Shown: piece after piece, positions 56,269 through 64,000 of the stretch
How positions within the stretch are numbered: the first letter of the stretch is position 1
How the letters are laid out: the number at the start of each line of letters is the position of its first letter
Assembly: GCA_020796225.1 (NCBI GenBank)
Contig: CM036755.1
Coordinates: 77,447,772-77,511,771 of the forward strand
Source of the DNA: Arion vulgaris
Taxonomy: Eukaryota; Mollusca; Gastropoda; Stylommatophora; Arionidae
Direction of reading: 5' to 3'
Length of the DNA: 64,000 nt
The notes under the pieces: model-generated
What the model saw: only the letters and a program-made list of their open reading frames with translations
Databases searched by the model: none
Told to the model about the DNA's origin: nothing
Translations under genes and position numbers: made by a program

Positions 56269-56535
56269 ATGGTACAAAATTTGTTCGCACAACAAACGAG
56301 AGAAATCTCAGAGTGGTTGCGCTCTACACGATTCCCTGGACGGCTTCTAGAGACGGCTACAGAAGCCATGCAAGTAACCGAAATACTGGTTCGTGATCGC
56401 GCCTAAAATATGTCGTTTCGTCATGCACCAGAGTCAAGCTGGTTGGTCGTACCAGAATGCTCTGGCATTGGCAGAAATTTGTTAATGGTCGCCTTCTCAA
56501 CATTTGTAGTAAGTTTGTTGACACATTGTTTTCTG
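56269..56535. other. Unassigned sequence
   Basis: One + frame from about 56275 reads through most of the stretch (NFVRTTNERNLRVVALYTI) without a recognised motif; possibly old LINE coding. Confidence 0.3.
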
Positions 56536-56539
56536 ATAT

Positions 56540-57055
56540 TGCACATTCACCTTCCATACTTTATGATAAATGTAATTACACATTCACCTTCCATACTTAT
56601 GATAATGTAATTACACATTACCTTCCATACTTTATGATAAATGTAATACACTTCCCTTCTGACATTAATATCAATTGTATTGACAGGTGTCTTCTGACAT
56701 TTAGTAATAGTTTAACTGACTTGACATATGACATTTTATAAGTTAAATTACAACCTCCTTTCTGACATGTGTATCGTTTATAACAGTTGCGCATTCCTGA
56801 CATTTATAATTTTATATTGCACTTGCTTTTGACATTTTAGAGTTTAATTTATATTATCTTTCCTGACATTAGTTTATTTTTATATTCGCCTTCCTGACAT
56901 TAGTTTATTTTTATATTCGCCTTCCTGACATTAGTTTATTTTTATATTCGCCTTCCTGTATTTTATTTTTATTTCCCTTCCTGTATTAGTTTATTTTTAT
57001 ATTCACCTTCCTGACATTAGTTTATTTTATATTCACCTTCCTGACATTAGTAATA
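56540..57055. repeat. Degenerate AT-rich minisatellite, about 32 bp
   Basis: Two successive subtypes. Up to about 56640 it is TTCACCTTCCATACTTTATG-like. From 56860 to 57055 it is regular CCTTCCTGACATTAGTTTAT plus TTTTATATTCG. In between lie eroded copies. Confidence 0.85.
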
Positions 57056-57159
57056 TGTTTAATGAGACAATGACGCTGGTGATATTTGCAATAATAATTT
57101 AATGATACATTCTCCTTTCTAACCGTAGCAATAATTTTAATTAAGCATTGATGAAAATG

Positions 57160-57360
57160 TGATTGCATATTCAACGATTTTGTAACACTAATGTCAAGTA
57201 TTAAATATAGTACATTTTCTGTAACCCAATGTCAAGTATTAAGATTGAGCAGTTTCTGATAAGCGGTATGAGAAATTGCTGGGCCCTAGTAACGTATTAA
57301 GGACAGAGGAATTATTATTATACCAATGTCAAGTATTAAATATAGTACATTTTTCATCTG
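57160..57360. repeat. Eroded repeat around CCAATGTCAAGTATTAA
   Basis: Three separated copies of AATGTCAAGTATTAAATATA-like sequence with different spacers. Confidence 0.6.
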
Positions 57361-57374
57361 TTAATAGTTCGTAA

Positions 57375-57665
57375 TTGTCAAGATTAAACGTTATAACGAA
57401 CAAATAAAACAAATGAATAATTTTAGACTTCGTCAAGAACGTTATAACGACAAATAACAAATCGATAATTGTTAAGACTTCGTCAAGAACGTTATAACGA
57501 ACAATAAAACAAATGGAATAATTGTTAAGATGTCAAGAAGTTATAATGAACAAATAAACAAATGGTAATTGTTAGACTTCGAAGAACGTTATAACGAACA
57601 AATAAAACAAATGAATAATTTTAAGACTTCGTCAAGAACGTTATAACGAACAAATAAAACAAATG
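57375..57665. repeat. About 52-bp minisatellite
   Basis: Six copies of GACTTCGTCAAGAACGTTAT plus AACGAACAAATAAAACAAAT, with deletions in the middle copies. Confidence 0.9.
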
Positions 57666-57892
57666 GAAACCAGCCAGTATCAGATATCCATTAATTAATC
57701 CCTTCTTGAAATATCGTATCTAATCTCACTGCAATATTTTCTTAGTTTCTGTAAGATCAAGTTATTGAATACATTGAGAACTGCCATTAAACCATGCCTT
57801 GGTATTCTTTGTCTCTGTTATATACTATTGTATTACAGGTCAGATCTGTCTTTTATTCATATTTTATTTGCTAGAGTATTCTTTATCTAGAT

Positions 57893-58306
57893 CATAGGTT
57901 CCAAAGTGAGCGGTACTGCGCCCCTCCCAGTGGGCGCTGAAGCCTTCCAGGGAGGGGCGATAGTGGGTTCAGAATCTTTTTTTGGGGGTGGAGGAGTTTT
58001 TGTGATTTTGCAATTGAATAATCATTAAAAGTGTGAATTTATACATAGAGAAATTCTGCATTTTAATTAATCTTATGCCAATCTTACACTATCCATGTTT
58101 TCACCAATTGTCTATTTCATGTATATAATCATTTGAAAATTGACCATGTATGACAAAATATTATATATTTTCTATGTCAAAGTGAAAATAGAGCTTGTAT
58201 ATATATAGGGGGAGGTTGGCAAACTGTTATAATGGGAAAGGGGGCGCGTTTCAAAGTTTATGTCATGCAAAGTGGGCGGTAGGCCGAAAAAGTTTGAGAA
58301 TCTATG
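57893..58306 (-). mobile_element. Non-autonomous hAT-type DNA transposon, copy 2
   Basis: Flanked by a perfect 8-bp TSD ATCTAGAT (57885-57892 and 58307-58314). Ends CATAGGTTCCAAAGTG and AAAGTTTGAGAATCTATG are imperfect inverted repeats. At 414 bp it has no transposase. Reverse-complement similarity to copy 1 (9304-9755) extends through the body, including the GAAAATAGAGCTTGTATATA part and the GTGGGCGGTA near one end. Confidence 0.88.
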
Positions 58307-58314
58307 ATCTAGAT

Positions 58315-58945
58315 CATGTCCCAGATTTAATCTTGTTCATTCAGGCCTGATAAATGTAATATGTCACGCTCTATGATCGTCAGTCTACAAATTTTATGGC
58401 ATCTAACTATCCCCACTTGTCTTACGATCGCTACCCTCCCTTACCTTCATTTTCCTGAATTAATGGAATGGAATCTTCATGTGTGGTAGCAACGTGTAGG
58501 TCTACTTCCGACGGAAATCTGTAGTTGTCAAAGGAAGTCAACATAACATAAAACTAGTATGCCTCACTGATCAAGATGGTCTTGATCCTAATCACTTTCG
58601 TCTTCAAGGCTAAACAACGGACGCTGTTTCTAATTGGGAGACTCTCAAATACTTGTCTAACGTTTAATTATTTACAGTTGGTCTCTCATTTGTCTTCTAT
58701 TGGTCTGTGTGGTTTCCTTTGGGTTCATAGAGCTCCTTAATAACTTGTTACAAATATGTTTGAAGCTGCCTATGAATGCCGTGTACATGTATGTTATATG
58801 TGTGCACTTGTGTATAGTTAGTGTGGCTGTTTTGTCTTATATAGATATATTTAGATATAGAGTATGTGGTCCCGTATTTTTCTTTGACCTAACGGCACAC
58901 GATATGTGATGTGATCGTTAGCATCCCACCTGCCGTCTTTACATG
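58315..58945. other. No gene seen
   Basis: Unique sequence; no frame or repeat I can support. Confidence 0.45.
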
Positions 58946-59280
58946 CATCTACTTCTTGGCATCTATTTCGTGTCTCATCTATTTCTTGAGATCTATTTCG
59001 TGTATCATCTACTTCTTGAGATCTATTTCGTGTATCATCTACTTCTTGACATCTATTTCGTGTATCATCTACTTCTTGAGATCTATTTCGTGTATCATCT
59101 ACTTCTTGAAATCTATTTCGTGTATCATCTACTTCTTGACATCTATTTCGTGTTATCATCTACTTCTTGACTTATCTATTTCGTGTCTCATCTACTTCTT
59201 GACATCTATTTCTTGTTTCATCTACTTCTTGACTTATCTATTTCTTGTCTCATCTACTTCTTAACTTAGCTATTTTTTGT
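58946..59280. repeat. 30-bp minisatellite
   Basis: About 11 copies of CATCTACTTCTTGACATCTA plus TTTCGTGTAT. The last four are longer (CTTATC insertions) and lose the CG. The period is a multiple of three, so periodic frames occur on both strands. Confidence 0.95.
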
Positions 59281-59304
59281 TTAATATAGTCTTCAAATCT
59301 TCAA

Positions 59305-59695
59305 CTTCCTGGTCAGCGATATACTTCCTGGTCAGCGATATACTTCCTGGTCAGCGTCATACATCCTGGTCAGCGATATACTTCCTGGTCAGCGATATAC
59401 TTCCTGGTCAGCGATATACTTCCTGGTCTGCGATATATATCATGGTCAGCGATATACTTCCTGGTCAGCGATATGCTCCCTGGTCAGCGATATACTGGTC
59501 CGATATATCTGGTCTGCGATATATATCATGGTCAGCGATATACTTCCTGGTCAGCGATATACTTCCTGCTCAGCGATATACTTCCAGGTCAGTGATATAC
59601 TTCCTGGTCAGCGATATACTTCCTGGTCAGCGATATACTACCCGGTCAGTGATATACTTCCTGGTCAGCGATATACTTCCTGGTCAGCGATATAC
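59305..59695. repeat. 19-bp minisatellite
   Basis: About 20 copies of CAGCGATATACTTCCTGGT, with a few variants (ATATATCATGGT, a shortened unit near 59495). Confidence 0.96.
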
Positions 59696-59699
59696 TATT

Positions 59700-60251
59700 T
59701 CAGTTACAACATAAAATAAAATACACATAAATAATGTTGATATAGAAGAAGATTGCAGTAAAACTATATAAAATGTCGAAACACGTAATAACAAATGACT
59801 GTTGATCTACAAAATACAAAAGCAATGACAATACACAGCAACGTTTCGATCAAAATTAATAAATAATACAGTGTGTAGTCAATTATTATTTTTTGTTAAT
59901 GTTCATAACTGAATCGTCTCAAAGAAAACGTGTACACACTTCACATCTATCTACAATAATAAACAATGTTAAGTACAGATAAGACCAGTATAGAATGTTT
60001 TGTGTGCACTGTTTAATGCTGCAGTCATAAATCTAACTCTCATGTCGCTGCGTTAAGCAGGTCCATAAACCAAATGGTGTCACATTACCTGCAATATCAG
60101 ACCGGATTCTGCTGTTTTTTATTAAACTAATCACTCAAACACAACCTGGAACCAAACATTGAGAGGATCAATTCATGGAAAGACGATACGTAGAACGACA
60201 ACTTCAAGTTGTTTCCAAGTACAGTTTATAAATATTGTTAGTGTAACTAGT
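59700..60251. other. No gene seen
   Basis: AT-rich unique sequence between an array and a SINE. Confidence 0.45.
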
Positions 60252-60264
60252 ATGATGTTTCAGT

Positions 60265-60501
60265 GGTGTACGTGGCTAGGGTTAGTGACTGTCTATTAAC
60301 CCGACGTTATGAGTTCGAATCACGCTGCGTGACAGTTTGTTGCAAATTGTTTCTGTTGATTTTAACAAAGGACGATGGCGCCACCCGTTCAGAAAGCAAT
60401 GGCAAACTACTGAACGTATAAGTGGTGCCTTAGAAAATCAACGACTTGTTTACTGTGGTTGATGGCTACGTCCTTTGGGATATGCCACGATTTTCATTTT
60501 C
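60265..60501 (+). mobile_element. tRNA-derived SINE (family S4) at an array edge
   Basis: Starts GGTGTACGTGGCTAGGGTTA (box A-like TGGCTAGGGTTAGTG) with a box B-like GAGTTCGAATCAC at about 60309-60321, a spacing suitable for an internal RNA polymerase III promoter. AGCAATGGCAAACTACTGAA follows, a motif reminiscent of other animal SINE bodies. Both flanks are ATGATGTTTCAGT (60252-60264 and 60502-60514). Confidence 0.7.
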
Positions 60502-61015
60502 ATGATGTTTCAGTATGTAAGACTAGCGTGATGTTTCAGTATATACGACTAGCGTGCTATAGTATTATGTTTCAGTATATAAGGCTAGCGTGCTATAGTA
60601 TGATGTTTCAGTATATACGACTAGTATGCTATAGTATGATGTTTCAGTATGTAAGGCTAGTGTGCTATAGTATGATGTTTCAGTACATAAGGCTAACGTG
60701 CTATAGTATGATGTTTCAGTATGTAAGGCTAGTGTGCTATGGTATGATGTTTCAGTACATAAGGCTAACGTGCTATAGTATGATGTTTCAGTATGTCAGG
60801 CTAGCGTATGATGTTTCAGTACATAAGGCTAGCGTGCTATAGTATGATGTTTCAGTATATACAACTAGCGTGCTATAGTATGATGTTTCAGTATGTAAGG
60901 CTAGTGTGCTATAGTATGATGTTTCAGTATGTAAGGCTAGCGTATGATGTTTCAGTACATAAGGCTAGCGTGCTATAGTATGATGTTTCCGTATGTAAGA
61001 CTAGCGTGCTATTGT
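60502..61015. repeat. 36-bp minisatellite
   Basis: About 14 copies of ATGATGTTTCAGTATGTAAG plus GCTAGCGTGCTATAGT. Two shorter units lack TGCTATAGT. It begins exactly at the right-hand flank of the SINE. Confidence 0.95.
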
Positions 61016-61549
61016 TAGACTTGATATTGATTATACCAGACACCGTCCATTGGTATTGTAGGACCTTCACCAGTGACTTGTCTTTGTGGTTATTCATTAT
61101 TTGATAGCGTAAAACTCCTCATAGTTTTATAACAGCTATATATACAGCACACCTAGCTCTGTTCTCTTGTCTTCTAGTAACGTGGTACTACGTCGACTTC
61201 AAGGTCTACTAGGGACAGTACTAACAATGATTTTATTTTTATATTTTCTTACTATCTACTTTGTTTAACTTTGATGCTCGGAGAAATTGAACCAATGATT
61301 ATAATTATTTTGTTTTATTAAACTGAAAGTTGCAAAGATTTCAACGACATTGCAACATAACTACATTTCTCTCAAACTAAAAATGTATGCAGGATTCAAC
61401 AAATATACTTTGTAGATGTATTATTGCTTACTGAACCGATCTTTGAGTACTCCAGGAAGAATCAGATATTCTTATTCACAGATAACAGACGTCGAAGGCT
61501 ATAGACTAATGCGTATGGTTTGTGTAGCTTGTGTAGCTTGTAGCTTTTA
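61016..61549. other. No gene seen
   Basis: Unique AT-rich sequence; TGTGTAGCTTG repeated twice just before the SINE. Confidence 0.45.
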
Positions 61550-61810
61550 GGGGTCTCTGTGGCTAAGTGGTTAAGTACCTTGTGAGTCGAAGGTCGTGGG
61601 TTCGAGCCAGGACCACGCCATTCTGTTTACGAGTGCAGTTTTTTTCCAGAGACCCTAGGATTGTTGCTGGAGCTACGGAGTTCGTGCTTTGTGCAATACT
61701 CTCAGCAGGTGACGTGCCACTTCTGCGAAGAAAGACCGAGCCATATGGGGTAAAACCCGGTGCAATGAAGTCCATCCTTCGGCAAAGTAGCTTGCAAGTT
61801 ATTGAAGAAA
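61550..61810 (+). mobile_element. tRNA-derived SINE (family S3), both promoter boxes
   Basis: GGGGTCTCTGTGGCTAAGTG gives a near-consensus box A (TGGCTAAGTGG, 61560-61570). GGTTCGAGCC at 61599-61608 matches box B. The body AGGATTGTTGCTGGAGCTAC, CAATACTCTCAGCAGG and AAAACCCGGTGCAATGAAGT aligns with the minus-strand copy at 13400-13600. A TA microsatellite follows soon after the 3' end. Confidence 0.88.
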
Positions 61811-61835
61811 CATTGTATGTCAAATTACTTTTAAG

Positions 61836-61838
<3 letters not shown>

Positions 61839-61900
<62 letters not shown>
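61839..61900. repeat. TA microsatellite
   Basis: About 30 uninterrupted TA dinucleotides; perfect. Confidence 0.98.
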
Positions 61901-62047
61901 GTCAGTAGCAGTAATCAGTGTGTTTATACAACATGTGGTCGCTAAGATACATTACTATACCCCACACTTGTTCATCTGCATATATCACAAGTGCATTTTG
62001 GTTTCAAGCATATCTGTTCTTTCCTTACTACAAACATCTGCATGTTG

Positions 62048-62540
62048 AAAATAGTAGACTAATATAAGACAAATAGTAGACTAATATAAGACAAATAGTA
62101 GACTAATATAAGACAAATAGTAGACTAATATAAGACAAATAGTAGACTAATATAAGACAAATAGTAGACTAATATAAGACAAATAGTAGACTAATATAAG
62201 ACAAATAGTAGACTAATATAAGACAAATAGTAGACTAATATAAGACAAATAGTAGACTAATATAAGACAAATAGTAGACTAATATAAGACAAATAGTAGA
62301 CTAATATAAGACAAATAGTAGACTAATATAAGACAAATAGTAGACTAATATAAGACAAATAGTAGACTAATATAAGACAAATAGTAGACAAATAGTAGAC
62401 TAATATAAGACAAATAGTAGACTAATATAAGACAAATAGTAGACTAATATAAGACAAATAGTAGACTAATATATGACAAATAGTAGACTAATATAAGACA
62501 AATTGTAGACTAATATAAGACAAATTGTAGACTAATATAA
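62048..62540. repeat. 22-bp satellite, nearly perfect
   Basis: About 22 copies of ATAGTAGACTAATATAAGACAA (given in two parts: ATAGTAGACTAATATA + AGACAA). The only changes are one truncated unit near 62386 and single substitutions in the last four units. The uniformity suggests recent amplification. Confidence 0.97.
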
Positions 62541-62574
62541 GGTTATGAAGGTTAGAAGAATCTTTAGATCAGTT

Positions 62575-62870
62575 CCACTTCTTCTTCTTCAAACGCTCCA
62601 TATCGAACACTTGTTAACCACTCTTTGTAATTTAAATGTGATCTGAGCCTAACAGCGATTGTACGTTATGCCAGTTATGCACCTACAAGTAGACCAGCAC
62701 ATCCGATGTCTGCGATGATTTTTATTTACTACGGTAGCTTCCCTAGGTCCTACATCAGTCGCCTCTTACGACATGCCTTATAGATCGCAGTGGTACTATT
62801 TTTTGTTTCCCTTGCTGGCCCCTGCACCACATGGGCGACGCCACTGATATCAACACCAGCGGTTTTTGAT
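62575..62870 (-). mobile_element. SINE-like retroposon (family S1)
   Basis: Minus strand: head GGCGTCGCCCATGTGGTGCA, conserved GGCATGTCGTAAGAGGCGAC, body aligned to 54602-54868, and a GAAGAAGAAG tail (near 62580). No convincing TSD, but only CCACT is shared at the two edges. Confidence 0.78.
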
Positions 62871-62964
62871 CTTCTAAAACATTGATTGAGCATGATTTAG
62901 TGTCGGATATAATTGATGACTAAGTAAATTCAATGTTATACCTTCATTGTGGGTTGGCAATAAC

Positions 62965-63765
62965 GCCATCATATCACTTTACACTACTGAAAGCTGTATT
63001 TCCTATATATCACTTTACACTACTAAAGCTGTATTTCCCATATATCACTTTACACTACTGAAGCTGTATTTCCTATATATCACTTTACACTACTGAAAGC
63101 TGTATTTCCCTATATATCACTTTACACTACTAAAAGCTGTATTTCCCTATATATCACTTTACACTACTGAAAGCTGTATTTCCCTATATATCACTTTGCA
63201 CTACTGAAAGCTGTATTTCCTATATATCACTTTACACTACTGAAGCTGTATTTCCCTATATATCACTTTACACTACTGAAGCTGTATTTCCTATATATCA
63301 CTTTACACTACTGAAAGCTGTATTTCCCTATATATCACTTTACACTACTAAAGCTGTATTTCCTATATATCACTTTACACTACTAAAAGCTGTATTTCCC
63401 TATATATCACTTTACACTACTAAAGCTGTATTTCCTATATATCACTTTACACTACTGAAAGCTGTATTTCCCTATATATCACTTTACACTACTAAAGCTG
63501 TATTTCCTATATATCACTTTACACTACTAAAAGCTGTATTTCCCCATATATCACTTTACACTACTGAAGCTGTATTTCCTATATATCACTTTACACTACT
63601 AAAGCTGTATTTCCCATATATCACTTAACTACTAAAGCTGTATTTCCCTATATATCACTTTACACTACTGAAAGCTGTATTTCCTAAACATATAACTTTA
63701 CACTACTGAAAGCTGTATTTCCTAAACATATAACTTTACACTACTGACAGCTGTATTTCCTAAAC
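62965..63765. repeat. 37-bp satellite, TATATATCACTTTACACTAC
   Basis: About 21 units of 35-37 bp (AAAGCTGTATTTCCCTATAT plus ATCACTTTACACTACTG). Length varies by one C and one A in the runs, a pattern of homopolymer-type change. The last three units read CCTAAACATATAACTTTACA. Confidence 0.95.
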
Positions 63766-63915
63766 ATATCCACTTCAGAGACGAAGAGAATATTATGGAC
63801 ATATAAATCTCATGAGACTGTAAATATCAACATCTGTACTCAAAGTTTATACTCAGGACATACAGTTGTGACGATTCATCATCAACTACGCCAGTCGGCA
63901 TATAACACAATGATA

Positions 63916-63955
<40 letters not shown>

Positions 63956-64000
63956 TATATGCACGGATGTATTATATAGGGCAAAGAAATTAAGACTACT
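63766..64000. other. No gene seen; AT microsatellite
   Basis: Unique sequence with a run of AT dinucleotides at about 63918-63950. Confidence 0.6.

Noticed and set aside
60290..60325. Functional tRNA gene
   Set aside because: Box A and box B-like sequences are present, but the cloverleaf does not close convincingly and a SINE body with flanking duplications follows.
61550..61622. Functional tRNA gene at the S3 SINE head
   Set aside because: Part of a dispersed family with a common non-tRNA body; acceptor-stem pairing is not evident.

Overview
The window looks like non-coding DNA from an animal nuclear genome. It has spliced coding exons with GT/AG borders, dozens of degraded non-LTR retrotransposon (LINE) pieces, SINE-like elements with target-site duplications (TSDs), a pair of non-autonomous hAT DNA transposons, and about thirty minisatellite or satellite arrays. 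The LINE tails with a C2H2 finger and the tRNA-derived SINEs fit a marine or freshwater invertebrate. A mollusc or other lophotrochozoan is my best guess, at low confidence.

The only host gene I can support is on the + strand and encodes a doublecortin-domain protein. Coding exon 1 (8251-8564) holds almost the whole DCX domain. Its phase-2 donor joins in frame to a 52-base exon 2 (27231-27282). Intron 1 is about 18.7 kb. Intron 2 starts at 27283 and is filled almost at once by an 18-kb array of a 42-bp unit. A weak candidate third exon lies at 49460-49501. Nearly everything from 8.5 kb to the window end is therefore probably intronic.

Layout: 0-8 kb holds LINE tails and minisatellites, ending in a 58-bp array about 195 bp before the DCX start codon. 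8.5-18 kb is a graveyard of nested LINEs, SINEs and a hAT element, where many insertions can be delimited by TSDs. 18-27 kb holds long homogeneous arrays (80, 71, 50, 20 and 25 bp units). 27.3-45.4 kb is the 42-bp array. 45.5-47.8 kb is a LINE carrying about 39 copies of a 51-bp unit. 48-64 kb alternates SINEs, LINE ends, the second hAT copy and about a dozen more arrays.

The most interesting pattern is that at least five arrays are tandem amplifications of LINE coding or 3'-terminal sequence. In three of them (3.8-4.7, 18.3-20.3 and 45.5-47.8 kb) the order LINE body, then repeated terminal segment, then LINE end or GAA-rich tail is preserved. The 80-bp unit can be aligned to the 3' end of a single-copy relative in the same window (16759-16837). 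The very long open frames over 45.5-47.8 kb come from a repeat length divisible by three and are not a host gene.
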